Below, piece after piece: positions 54,841 through 63,518 of a stretch of 64,000 bases of DNA. The notes beneath the pieces are model-generated. The model ran no database searches. It was not told the DNA's origin and saw only the letters and a program-made list of their open reading frames with translations. The DNA lies in contig CAXMMR010000025.1 of the NCBI GenBank assembly GCA_963692975.2, forward strand, positions 52,744 to 116,743. Direction: 5' to 3'. The first letter of the stretch is position 1; every line of letters starts with the position of its first letter. The position numbers and the translations under genes are program-made. The DNA is from CAXMMR01 sp963692975. Its GTDB lineage: Bacteria; Pseudomonadota; Alphaproteobacteria; Acetobacterales; Acetobacteraceae.

Positions 54841-55305
54841 ATGAGCGCCACCACCTCGGGCGCAGCCCCCGCCGGCTCGCCACCCGCCGCCACCGGCTGG
54901 CGTCGCCTGCCCATCCCGGTGCTGATCGCGCTGATGCTGAGCGGCCTGATCGGCATCGTCGCCCTGCTGCCGGCGTCGCCCCTGCCGCCGGCCCGGGTGC
55001 TGATCCAGCGCGATCTGGTGTTCAGCCTGCCGGCGGACGGCAGCGTCGAGGCGCGCGACGCGCGGAGCGGCGCGCTGGTGGCGCGTGTGGCGCCGAGCGA
55101 CCGCAGCTTCGTCCAGGGCATGATCCACGGGCTGCAGGTGATGCGCCGGGTGAACCGCGTCGACCCGGCGGCGCCGCTGCGCATCGCCGCACTCTCGGAT
55201 GGGCGGCTGACGCTGAGCGACAGCGAGACCGGCACCGTCGTCGATATCGAGGGCTTCGGTCCGGACAACGCGGCAAGCTTTCACGTCTTTATCGGAGTCC
55301 CGTGA
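54841..55305 (+). CDS. puhC: Photosynthetic complex assembly protein PuhC
   Basis: 154 residues: a Pro/Ala-rich start, one membrane helix (IPVLIALMLSGLIGIVALLPAS), then a periplasmic domain (RDLVFSLPADGSVEARDARSGALVARVAPSDRSFVQGMIHGLQVMRR; TLSDSETGTVVDIEGFG). PuhC supports reaction-centre/LH1 organisation in Rhodobacter. It is four bases after puhB. Confidence 0.92.
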   Translation: MSATTSGAAPAGSPPAATGWRRLPIPVLIALMLSGLIGIVALLPASPLPPARVLIQRDLVFSLPADGSVEARDARSGALVARVAPSDRSFVQGMIHGLQVMRRVNRVDPAAPLRIAALSDGRLTLSDSETGTVVDIEGFGPDNAASFHVFIGVP

Positions 55306-55595
55306 TGATCGGCAGCAGGCGCAAGGTTGAGGCACGCTGCGTGGTGGAGATCGAGCGGACGTTCGACAGTCTGCACGCGCACGCGATCCCGCTCGACGTG
55401 CTGATCCGGCCCGGCGACGTGGTGCTCGTGCACGACGCGCCGGTGGCGGTGCGGCAGGGCGAGCGGGTCAGCCGCGCCTGCCGCGCCACGGTGCAGCGCG
55501 CCGGCCTGCTGCGGCGCGCCTGGACGCGGGCGACGGCGCTGCTGCTGCTCACCGAGCTCTACGAGGTCGGCTTCGAGGCGGGAGAGCCGGGATGA
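55305..55595 (+). CDS. Conserved small protein between puhC and acsF
   Basis: 96 residues, one-base overlap with puhC and ATGA overlap with acsF, so certainly co-translated. Soluble-looking; VEARCVVEIERTFDSLHAHAIPLDVLIRPGDVVLVHDAP suggests a small beta-rich fold. The C-terminal half is basic (RACRATVQRAGLLRRAWTRATALLLLTELYEVGFE). A gene of similar size is found at this site in other photosynthesis clusters (from memory), without an assigned function. Confidence 0.8.
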   Translation: MIGSRRKVEARCVVEIERTFDSLHAHAIPLDVLIRPGDVVLVHDAPVAVRQGERVSRACRATVQRAGLLRRAWTRATALLLLTELYEVGFEAGEPG

Positions 55596-56689
55596 GCGCC
55601 GCCATGGAGGCGCCGGAGGCTGGCGTGCTCGCCGCACGGCCGCGCCGCGCGGTCAACGAGGAGACGCTCGCCGCCCAGCGCGACACCGTGCTCAGCCCGC
55701 GCTTCTACACCACCGACTTCGCCTACATGGACGGCATCGACGTGAGCTTGGTGCGCCGCGAGTGGGACGGCCTGCTGGCCGAGCTCGACGCCGACCTCAA
55801 TGCCGGCCATTTCGTGCGCGACGAGCGTTTCGATGCCGATTTCTCCGCCATGCCGGCCGGCCTGAAGCGCGAGTTCCTCGACTTCCTGGTCAGCTCGGTC
55901 ACCGCCGAGTTCTCCGGCTGCGTGCTTTACGCCGAGATCAAGAAGCGCATCACCAACCCCGACATCCGGCGGCTGTTCAGCGCCATGGCGCGTGACGAGG
56001 CGCGGCATGCCGGCTTCATCAACGACAGCCTGAAGGATTTCGGCGTCGGCGTGGATCTCGGCTTCCTCGCGCGCGAGAAGAAATACACCTACTTCAAGCC
56101 GAAATTCGTTTTCTACGCGACCTACCTGTCCGAGAAGATCGGCTATGCCCGCTACATCACCATCTTCCGCCAGCTCGAGCGGCATCCGGAGTTCCGCTTC
56201 CACCCGATCTTCGCCTGGTTCGAGAAATGGTGCGGTGACGAATTCCGCCACGGCGAGGCGTTCGCGCTGCTGATGCGCGCCGATCCCAAGCTGTTAGCCG
56301 GCCGCAACAAACTGTGGATCCGGTTCTTCCTGCTCGCCGTGTTCGCGACGATGTATGTGCGCGACCATCTGCGGCCGGTGTTCCATGCCTCGCTCGGGCT
56401 CGACATGACCGAGTACGACTACAAAGTCTTCAGCATCACCCAGGAAATCTGCGCCCAGGTGTTCCCGGTGGCGCTCGACCTCGATGCGCCGCAGCTCCGC
56501 GCCGGGCTCGAGCGGCTGCGGGTGCTGGCGGCCGGGATCGCGGCCGCCAAGCGGCAGGGCGGGCTTGCCGGCCGGCTGCGTTGCCTGGCGCTGCAGGCGC
56601 GCGCCGGGCTCGTCTTCGCCCGGGTCTACGTGTTGCCAGTACGGGCGCGCGCCATGCCGGACGAGGTGCGGCTTGCGCCGGCCTGGTAA
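55592..56689 (+). CDS. acsF: Oxygen-dependent Mg-protoporphyrin IX monomethyl ester cyclase
   Basis: 365-residue diiron enzyme forming ring E. Diiron ligands lie in the ferritin-like helices: EFLDFLVSSVTAEFSGCVLYAEIKKR, MARDEARHAGFIND, and WCGDEFRHGEAFALLMR. Other conserved parts are LSPRFYTTDFAYMD and YDYKVFSITQEICAQVFPVALDLD. Needs O2, unlike BchE. The C-terminal ~50 residues are Ala/Arg-rich. Confidence 0.97.
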   Translation: MSAAMEAPEAGVLAARPRRAVNEETLAAQRDTVLSPRFYTTDFAYMDGIDVSLVRREWDGLLAELDADLNAGHFVRDERFDADFSAMPAGLKREFLDFLVSSVTAEFSGCVLYAEIKKRITNPDIRRLFSAMARDEARHAGFINDSLKDFGVGVDLGFLAREKKYTYFKPKFVFYATYLSEKIGYARYITIFRQLERHPEFRFHPIFAWFEKWCGDEFRHGEAFALLMRADPKLLAGRNKLWIRFFLLAVFATMYVRDHLRPVFHASLGLDMTEYDYKVFSITQEICAQVFPVALDLDAPQLRAGLERLRVLAAGIAAAKRQGGLAGRLRCLALQARAGLVFARVYVLPVRARAMPDEVRLAPAW

Positions 56690-56700
56690 GAGAGCGAAGC

Positions 56701-56796
56701 GCTTCTTTTTTGAAAAAAAGAAGCAAAAAACTTTTGCACGATCAGAGCCGAGCTAAACTGACAAAAGTTTTTTGGTCCTTTTTTTCAAAAAAGGAC
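56701..56796. repeat. A/T-tract composite inverted repeat, family B, between acsF and puhE
   Basis: GCTTCTTTTTTGAAAAAAAGAAGC (palindrome, 56701-56724; the first 11 and last 11 bases pair), AAAAAACTTTTG, a 25-nt spacer, CAAAAGTTTTTT, then a GTCCTTTTTTT/AAAAAAGGAC palindrome (56775-56796). It is the only sizeable gap (138 nt) in the plus-strand bch operon. It looks like a terminator or RNase barrier inside the operon. Confidence 0.85.
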
Positions 56797-56827
56797 GCCT
56801 TGCTTTTCTTGTCTGAGGAACACCCGC

Positions 56828-58591
56828 ATGACCTCGCTCTACGTGCTCCCCGGCCTGTTCGCCCTCTTCGTCTGGTGGTTCAGCACCGGCGCGATCATGT
56901 TCCTCGACGGCCTGCCGCGCCGGACCTTCAAATACAGCCTGGCCGGCGCGACGGTGCTGTTCGCGGCCTCGCTGTGGGGCATCTGGGCGGGCGCCGGCGA
57001 CACCAGCGTGCGCGGCGCCTACGTCGCCTTTGCGTGCGGGCTGACCGCCTGGGGCTGGCAGGAGATCAGCTTCTACATGGGCGTCGTCACCGGGCCGCGC
57101 TCGGCGCCTTGCCCGGAGGGTTGCCGCGGCTGGCGGCATTTCGGGCATGCGATCCAGACCAGCCTGTGGCACGAGCTGGCGATCATCGCCGCCGCCCTCG
57201 TCGTCGGCGCGCTGACCTGGCACCAGCCCAACCGCGTCGGCTTCTGGACCTTCATGGTGCTGTGGTGGATGCACCAGAGCGCCAAGCTCAACGTGTTCCT
57301 GGGCGTGCGCAACCTCAACGAGGAGTTCCTGCCCGAGCACCTGCAGTTCCTGCGCAGCTTCCTGACCAAGAAGTCGATGAACCTGCTGTTCCCGGTCTCG
57401 ATCACCATCTCGACGGTGATCCTGGTGCTGATGATCCAGGTCGCCGACGCGCCGGGGGCGAGCGCGTTCAGCCGGACGAGCGGCTGCTTCCTCTCGGTGC
57501 TGATGGGCCTCGCGATTCTGGAGCATTGGCTGCTGATGCTGCCGCTGCCGGTGGCGGCGCTATGGGGCTGGAGCCTGAAGTCGCGCGCCGCGATCAAGCC
57601 GTTCGACGTCGAGGTGGTCTCCGGCTTCCTTGGCGCCGGCAAGACCACGTTCCTGCGTGCGAGGCTCGCCCATGCCGGCCCCAAGACGGTGGTCCTGGTC
57701 AACGATTTCGCCGCCATGAGCGTGGACGGCTCGCTGCTCGCCGAGCGCGGCGCCGAGGTGGTGGAGCTGCCGAACGGCTGCATCTGCTGCTCGCTGCGCC
57801 AGGACCTCGCCGAGCAGCTTCGCACCGTCGTCGCCTCGTTCGCGCCGGAGCGGGTGCTGATCGAGCCCAGCGGGGTCGCCGACCTCGCCTCGCTCTTGGG
57901 CGTGCTGGAGCGGCCGGAGCTCAAGCCGATGCGGCGCAGCCTTGCGGTGACGACGGTGCTCGACGCCGGCGCCTTTCTGGCCGACTACGCGCGGCTTTCC
58001 GGCCATCTCGAGGCGCAGGTGCGGCTGGCCTCGGTGCTGGTCGTCAACAAGAGCGACGTGGTGGGCGACACCGAGCGGCGGCTGGTGGAGACGACGCTGC
58101 GCGGGCTGAACCCGACGGCCCGCGTGGTGCCGTCCTGCTACGGCGTCGCGATGCCGGAGCTGGCGCTTGCGGCACCGGCGCGCCGGCAGCAGCCCGCGGC
58201 GCCGGCGCACGAGCATTCGCACGCGGCGCATGACCATGCGCATGACCATGCCCACGCGCACGCCGATCACGGCCATGCGCATCAGGACGGGCTTGGCCTC
58301 GGCTCCTGGAGCGCCACCTTGGGCGAGAGCTGCGACCCGGAGCGCGTCGAGGCGCTGCTGGAGACGGTGTGCGGCGGCGCTTACGGCGCGGTCGAGCGGC
58401 TGAAGGGGATCGCGCGCGTCGGCGACGGCTGGATCCGCTTTGATCTCGCCGGCGGCCGGCCCAGCATGGCCGCCTTCGCCCCAGGCGCGAGCGAGACGCC
58501 GCGCGTGGTCGCGATCGGGCGCGAGCTCGACGCGGAGCGCCTGCAGCAGGCCTTCGACGCCTGCGCCTACGCCTTGCCCAACGCGGCCTGA
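56828..58591 (+). CDS. PuhE (DUF3623) fused to a CobW/G3E-family metallochaperone GTPase
   Basis: A single 587-residue frame. Residues 1-250 are a PuhE/photosynthetic complex assembly protein 2 (DUF3623) with 6-7 membrane helices (LFVWWFSTGAIMFLDGLPRRTF, WGWQEISFYMGVVTGPR, WWMHQSAKLNVFLGVRNLNEEFLP, ILEHWLLMLPLPVAALWGW). About eight residues later a G3E GTPase starts: Walker A GFLGAGKT (266-273), metal motif CICC (318-321), IEPSGVADLASLL and NKSD (407-410). A loop of alternating His (461-485) and a CobW C-terminal domain follow. G3E proteins deliver Zn, Co, Ni or Fe to target enzymes. The neighbours acsF, hemA and bchID suggest a metal-related step in pigment or complex assembly (inference). 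Confidence 0.93.
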   Translation: MTSLYVLPGLFALFVWWFSTGAIMFLDGLPRRTFKYSLAGATVLFAASLWGIWAGAGDTSVRGAYVAFACGLTAWGWQEISFYMGVVTGPRSAPCPEGCRGWRHFGHAIQTSLWHELAIIAAALVVGALTWHQPNRVGFWTFMVLWWMHQSAKLNVFLGVRNLNEEFLPEHLQFLRSFLTKKSMNLLFPVSITISTVILVLMIQVADAPGASAFSRTSGCFLSVLMGLAILEHWLLMLPLPVAALWGWSLKSRAAIKPFDVEVVSGFLGAGKTTFLRARLAHAGPKTVVLVNDFAAMSVDGSLLAERGAEVVELPNGCICCSLRQDLAEQLRTVVASFAPERVLIEPSGVADLASLLGVLERPELKPMRRSLAVTTVLDAGAFLADYARLSGHLEAQVRLASVLVVNKSDVVGDTERRLVETTLRGLNPTARVVPSCYGVAMPELALAAPARRQQPAAPAHEHSHAAHDHAHDHAHAHADHGHAHQDGLGLGSWSATLGESCDPERVEALLETVCGGAYGAVERLKGIARVGDGWIRFDLAGGRPSMAAFAPGASETPRVVAIGRELDAERLQQAFDACAYALPNAA

Positions 58592-58607
58592 CCGGGGAGC
58601 CACGATC

Positions 58608-59816
58608 ATGGACTACGAGACCTTCTTTCAGGCCGAGATCGGCAAGCTGCAGCGCAGCGGCAATTACCGCGTGTTCGCCGAGTTGCAGCGCGAGGCGGGC
58701 AAGTTTCCAAGCGCGAAGCTCGCGGGCGAGGCGCCGCGGCAGGTGACGGTCTGGTGCTCGAACGACTATCTGGGCATGGGGCAGCACCCGGCGGTGACCG
58801 CGGCGATGCATGCGGCGATCGACCGGCATGGCGCGGGTGCGGGCGGCACGCGCAACATCTCGGGCACTCAGACCTGCCACATCGCGCTTGAGCAGGCGCT
58901 CGCGGCGCTGCACGGCCGCGAGGCGGCGCTGCTGTTCAACTCGGGCTACATGTCGAACTGGGCGAGCCTCGGCACGCTGGCCGCTCGGCTGCCGAACTGC
59001 GTCGTGCTGTCGGACGCCTGCAACCATGCCTCGATGATCGAGGGCATCCGGCACAGCCGGGCGCGCTGCGAGGTGTTCCGCCACAACGACGTTGCCGACC
59101 TCGAGCGCAAGCTGGCGGCGCTGCCGCGCGACTGCGCCAAGCTGATCGCGTTCGAGAGCGTATACTCGATGGACGGCGACATCGCGCCGATCCGCGCGAT
59201 CTGCGACGTCGCCGACCGTTACGGCGCCATGACGTATCTCGACGAGGTGCATGCGGTCGGCCTGTATGGCCCGCGCGGCGCCGGCATCGCGGCGCGCGAG
59301 GGGCTGGCCGACCGCATCACCCTGATCGAGGGCACGCTGGCCAAGGGGTTCGGCGTCATCGGCGGCTACGTCGCGGGCTCGGCGGCGCTGTGCGACTTCA
59401 TTCGCAGCTTCGCCTCCGGCTTCATCTTCACGACCGCGCTGCCGCCGGCGATCGCCGCCGGGGCGCTCGCCGCGGTGGAGGTGCTGGCCGACGGCGACGC
59501 GCTGCGGGCGCGCCATGCCGAGCGGGTCGCGCGGGTGCGGGCGCGGCTCGACGCGCATGGCGTGCCGCATCTGCGTAACCCGAGCCACATCGTCCCGGTG
59601 ATCGTCGGCGACCCGGTGCATTGCCGGGCGATCAGCGACCGGCTGCTCAGCCAAAGCGGCATCTACGTGCAGCCAATCAACTATCCGACGGTGGCGCGCG
59701 GCACCGAGCGGCTGCGCATCACGCCCTCGCCGCTGCACTCGGATGCCGACATCGAGCACCTCGCCGCGGCGCTCGGCGAGGTGTGGTCCGAGCTCAGCCT
59801 GCGCCGCGCCGCCTGA
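58608..59816 (+). CDS. hemA: 5-aminolevulinate synthase
   Basis: 402-residue PLP enzyme condensing glycine and succinyl-CoA, the entry to tetrapyrroles. Blocks: WCSNDYLGMGQHPAVTAAMH, GAGAGGTRNISGTQTCHIALEQ, FESVYSMDGDIAPI, YLDEVHAVGLYGPRGAGIA, and the PLP-lysine motif TLAKGFGVIGGYVAG. GGGGAG precedes the ATG. A hemA between puhE and bchI is common in alphaproteobacterial clusters. Confidence 0.97.
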   Translation: MDYETFFQAEIGKLQRSGNYRVFAELQREAGKFPSAKLAGEAPRQVTVWCSNDYLGMGQHPAVTAAMHAAIDRHGAGAGGTRNISGTQTCHIALEQALAALHGREAALLFNSGYMSNWASLGTLAARLPNCVVLSDACNHASMIEGIRHSRARCEVFRHNDVADLERKLAALPRDCAKLIAFESVYSMDGDIAPIRAICDVADRYGAMTYLDEVHAVGLYGPRGAGIAAREGLADRITLIEGTLAKGFGVIGGYVAGSAALCDFIRSFASGFIFTTALPPAIAAGALAAVEVLADGDALRARHAERVARVRARLDAHGVPHLRNPSHIVPVIVGDPVHCRAISDRLLSQSGIYVQPINYPTVARGTERLRITPSPLHSDADIEHLAAALGEVWSELSLRRAA

Positions 59817-60880
59817 TGACGGCGCTCGAGGCCGTCGCCGGGCGCGACAGCCGCAGCGCGGCGCGGCGCCGCGCCTACCCGTTCAGCGCCATCGTCGGCC
59901 AGGACGAAATGCGGCTGGCGCTGCTCCTCGCCTGCGTCGACCCCGGCATCGGCGGCGTGCTGGTGCTGGGCGACCGCGGCACCGGCAAGTCGACCGCGGT
60001 GCGGGCGCTGGCGGGATTGCTGCCGGCGATGGCGGTGGTGGTCGGCTGCCGCTTCAACTGCGAGCCGGGCGGCGACCCGGCGGAGTGCCCGGACTGCGCG
60101 CTGCGCGGCCACCATGATGTCGGCCACGCCGGCGTGCCGGTGGTGGACCTGCCGCTCGGCGCCACCGAGGACCGGGTGGTCGGCGCGCTCGACCTTGAGC
60201 GGGCGCTGTCGCATGGCGAGAAGCGCTTCGAGCCGGGGTTGCTGGCGCGCGCCCATCGCGGCTTCCTCTACATCGACGAGATCAACCTGCTGGAGGATCA
60301 CCTCGTCGACCTGCTGCTCGACGTCGCCGCCTCCGGCGAGAGCGTGGTCGAGCGGGAGGGGCTGAGCGTGCGCCATCCGGCGCGCTTCGTCCTGGTCGGC
60401 AGCGGCAATCCCGAGGAGGGCGACCTCCGGCCGCAGCTGCTCGACCGGTTCGGCCTGGCGGTGGAGGTGAGCACGCCGGCCGAACTCGACCAGCGCGTCG
60501 AGGTGCTGCGCCGGCGCGACGCCTTCGACACCGAGCGCGACGGCTTTCTGGATGCCTGGGCCGGCGAGGAGGACGCGCTGACCCGGCGCATCGTTGCGGG
60601 GCGGGCGGCGCTGCGCGGCGTCACGATGCCGGCGGCGATGCTGGAGCAGTCGGCGCGGCTATGCCTCTCGCTGGGCACGGACGGGCTGCGCGGCGAGCTG
60701 TCGCTGCTGCGCGCGGCGCGGGCGCTGGCGGCGTTTGACGGCGATGCGGTGGTGGGCGAGGCGCATCTGCGCCGCGTGGCGCTGCCGGCGCTGCGCCATC
60801 GGCTGCGCCGCAACCCGCTCGACGAGGCCGGCGCGAGCCCACGGGTGGAGCGCGCGGTGGCGGAGCTGCTCGGCGCATGA
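59816..60880 (+). CDS. bchI: Magnesium chelatase AAA+ subunit I
   Basis: 354 residues. Walker A GDRGTGKSTAVRALAG, Walker B GFLYIDEINLLEDHLVD, sensor VGSGNPEEGDLRPQLLDRFGL; N-terminal YPFSAIVGQDEMRLALLLACVDPGIGGVL. Forms the ATP-driven hexamer with BchD. One-base overlap with hemA. Confidence 0.97.
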   Translation: MTALEAVAGRDSRSAARRRAYPFSAIVGQDEMRLALLLACVDPGIGGVLVLGDRGTGKSTAVRALAGLLPAMAVVVGCRFNCEPGGDPAECPDCALRGHHDVGHAGVPVVDLPLGATEDRVVGALDLERALSHGEKRFEPGLLARAHRGFLYIDEINLLEDHLVDLLLDVAASGESVVEREGLSVRHPARFVLVGSGNPEEGDLRPQLLDRFGLAVEVSTPAELDQRVEVLRRRDAFDTERDGFLDAWAGEEDALTRRIVAGRAALRGVTMPAAMLEQSARLCLSLGTDGLRGELSLLRAARALAAFDGDAVVGEAHLRRVALPALRHRLRRNPLDEAGASPRVERAVAELLGA

Positions 60881-62622
60881 GCGTCGCTACCGAGCCGGCC
60901 GGGCCCGCGGCCGGGCTCGCGACCTTGGCGCTGCGGCTGCTGGCGCTGGATCCGGCCGGCAGCGTGCTGGTGCTGCGCGCGCCGCCCGGCCCGGGGCGCG
61001 ACCAGGCGCTGCGATTCCTCGGCGCGGTGCTCGACGCGCGGCCGCAGCGGCGCTGCCCGGTCGGCATCGACGAGGACCGGCTGCTCGGCGGCCTCGACCT
61101 CACGGCGAGCCTGTCGGCTGGCCGGCCGATGGTGGCGCGCGGTCTGCTCGCCGAGTGCGACGGCGGGGTGCTGGTCGTGCCGGGTGCGGAGCGGCTCGGC
61201 GGCCGTCTCGCCGCCCTGCTCGCCGCCGCGCTGGATGGCGGCGAAGTGACGGTGGAGCGCGACGGCGTGTCGCGCGTGAGCCCGGCCGCGATCGGGCTGG
61301 TGCTGCTGGATGAGGGGATCGACGAGGCGCCGCCCGACTGCCTGCTGGATCGCGCGGCGTTCCTGATTGACCCGGCGTCGCTGGCGTCGGCCGGCGCCCT
61401 GCCGGAGGTCTCCCTCGGCAGCCTGCGCTCGGCGCGGGCGCAGCTGGCCTCGGTGCGCACCAGTGCCGCCGTGCGCGAGGCGCTGTGCGCGACGGCGCTG
61501 GCGTTCGGCATCGCCTCGCTGCGGGCGCCGCTGCTGGCGCTGCGCGCGGCGCGGGGGATCGCCGCGCTGGACCGGCGGCGCGAGACCACGCTTGCGGATG
61601 CCGAGCAGGCGGCGATGCTGGTGCTGGCGCATCGCGCGACCCGGCTGCCGGAACAGCCGGCCGAGGCCAGCCCCGAGCTGCCGACGCCGAGCGCCGGCGA
61701 GGCGGAGCAGACGGGCTCGGAGGAGGCGCTGACGGCCGGCGAGGCGACGACGCGGGTGCTGGAGGCGGCGCGCGCCGCCCTGCCGCCCGACCTGCTGGCG
61801 GCGTTGACGGCGGCCGCGGCGCGGCGCGCCTCGGCGGCGGCCGGGCGTGACGGCAGCGCCCGCCCCTCGGTGCGCGGCCGCCGGGTCGGCAGCCTGCCGG
61901 GCCGGCCGGGGGAGGGCAGGCGGCTCGACCTGCCGGGTTCGCTGCGCGCCGCCGCGCTGTGGCAGACGCTGCGCCGCCGGCAGGCCGCACGGGACGGCGC
62001 CAAAGTGCGTGACGGGCTCATCGTGCGGCCCGGCGACCTGCGGGTGCTGCGCTGCGAGCAGCCGCGGCGGACCACCACGATCTTCGTCGTCGACGCCTCC
62101 GGCTCGGCGGCGCTGAACCGCATGGCCGAGGCCAAGGGCGCGGTGGAGACGCTGCTCTCGGAGTGCTACCGGCGGCGCGACCGGGTGGCGCTGATCGGCT
62201 TTCGCGGCGAGGGCGCCGAGCTGCTGCTGCCGCCGACCGGGGCGCTGGCGCGGGCGCGGCGCTGCCTTGCGGCGCTGCCGGGCGGCGGCGGCACGCCGAT
62301 CGCCGCCGGGCTCGACGCCGCGGGCGCGCTCGCCTGCCGGCTGCGCAGCCGTGGCGACACGCCGCTGATCGTGCTGCTCACCGATGGCCGCGCCAACGTC
62401 GCCCGCGATGGCACGCGCGACCGCGGCCGGGCGCAGGCCGATGCCGAGGCCAGTGCCTCGGTGCTGCGCGGCGCCGGCATCGCCGCGCTGCTGATCGACA
62501 TCTCGCCGCGACCGCAGTCGCTGGCGCAGCGGCTCTGCGCGGCGATGGGCGGCCGGTTCGCAGCCCTGCCGCAAGGCGGGCAGGCGGTCGGCGCGGCGGT
62601 GCGGGCGGCGGTGGCCGCATGA
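60877..62622 (+). CDS. bchD: Magnesium chelatase subunit D
   Basis: 581 residues: an AAA+-like N-terminal half without intact Walker A, an acidic Pro/Ala linker (about residues 265-300), then a C-terminal von Willebrand/integrin-I domain with MIDAS sequence VDASGSAALNRMAEAKGAVETLLSECY and LIVLLTDGRANVARDGT. Acts as platform between BchI and BchH. ATGA overlap with bchI. Confidence 0.96.
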   Translation: MSVATEPAGPAAGLATLALRLLALDPAGSVLVLRAPPGPGRDQALRFLGAVLDARPQRRCPVGIDEDRLLGGLDLTASLSAGRPMVARGLLAECDGGVLVVPGAERLGGRLAALLAAALDGGEVTVERDGVSRVSPAAIGLVLLDEGIDEAPPDCLLDRAAFLIDPASLASAGALPEVSLGSLRSARAQLASVRTSAAVREALCATALAFGIASLRAPLLALRAARGIAALDRRRETTLADAEQAAMLVLAHRATRLPEQPAEASPELPTPSAGEAEQTGSEEALTAGEATTRVLEAARAALPPDLLAALTAAAARRASAAAGRDGSARPSVRGRRVGSLPGRPGEGRRLDLPGSLRAAALWQTLRRRQAARDGAKVRDGLIVRPGDLRVLRCEQPRRTTTIFVVDASGSAALNRMAEAKGAVETLLSECYRRRDRVALIGFRGEGAELLLPPTGALARARRCLAALPGGGGTPIAAGLDAAGALACRLRSRGDTPLIVLLTDGRANVARDGTRDRGRAQADAEASASVLRGAGIAALLIDISPRPQSLAQRLCAAMGGRFAALPQGGQAVGAAVRAAVAA

Positions 62623-63518
62623 GCGCGGCGCCGGCGGATTGGCTGCGGCATGGCGGGGATTGGCCCAACCGCGCCGTCAGCCGCTTCGTCGCCGCTGCCG
62701 GCCTCACCTTCCACGTGCAGGTCATGGGCGCAGGGCCGCCGATCCTGCTGCTGCACGGCACCGGCGCGGCGACGCATTCTTGGCGCGACCTCGCGCCGCT
62801 GCTCGCGGCCCGCTTCACCGTGATCGCGCCGGACCTGCCGGGCCATGGCTTCTCCGGCCTGCCGCCGAGCGCGCAGATGTCGCCGGCCGGCGTCGCCCGT
62901 CTGGTCGCGGCCCTGCTGCGGGTGTTGCGGGTCGCGCCACGCCTCGTCGTCGGCCACTCGGCGGGTGCTGCGGTGGCGGCGCAGATGGTGCTCGACCGAC
63001 GGATCGCGCCGCTGGCGATGATGTCGCTGAACGGCGCGCTGCTGCCGCTGCCGGGGAACTCCTCGCGGCTGTTCCCGCTGGCGGCCAAGCTGCTGGCCGG
63101 CGCGCCGGTGCTGCCATGGCTCGGCGCCGGCTGGGCCTCGCAGCCCGACCGGGTCGCCAAGCTGCTGGCCGGGACCGGCTCGCGCATCGACGCCGCCGGG
63201 CTGCGGTTCTACGGCCGCGTGTTTGCGCGGCCGGGGCACGTCTCGGGCACGCTGCGGCTGATGGCCAACTGGGACCTCGCCAGCCTGAACCTGGGCAAGC
63301 TCGACCTGCCGGTGACGCTGGTCGCCGGCGAAACCGACGGCATGGTGCCGCCGGATTGCGCGGTGACCGCGGCGGCGCTGCTGCCGCACCCCCGCGTCGT
63401 CAGGCTGCCGAGGCTCGGGCACCTGGCGCATGAGGAGGCGCCGGCGGTGATCGCCCGGCTGATCGGCGAGATGGCGGACGCGCATGGCGAAATGCAGCGC
63501 CAGGCGGTGCCGGCGTGA
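62619..63518 (+). CDS. bchO: BchO alpha/beta hydrolase
   Basis: 299 residues. LLLHGTGAATHSWRDLAPLL, VIAPDLPGHGFSGLP, nucleophile elbow VVGHSAGAA, and DGMVPPDCA and RLGHLAHEEAP near the expected Asp and His. BchO always accompanies Mg-chelatase genes; its exact reaction is unproven. ATGA overlap with bchD. Confidence 0.94.
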   Translation: MSAAPADWLRHGGDWPNRAVSRFVAAAGLTFHVQVMGAGPPILLLHGTGAATHSWRDLAPLLAARFTVIAPDLPGHGFSGLPPSAQMSPAGVARLVAALLRVLRVAPRLVVGHSAGAAVAAQMVLDRRIAPLAMMSLNGALLPLPGNSSRLFPLAAKLLAGAPVLPWLGAGWASQPDRVAKLLAGTGSRIDAAGLRFYGRVFARPGHVSGTLRLMANWDLASLNLGKLDLPVTLVAGETDGMVPPDCAVTAAALLPHPRVVRLPRLGHLAHEEAPAVIARLIGEMADAHGEMQRQAVPA

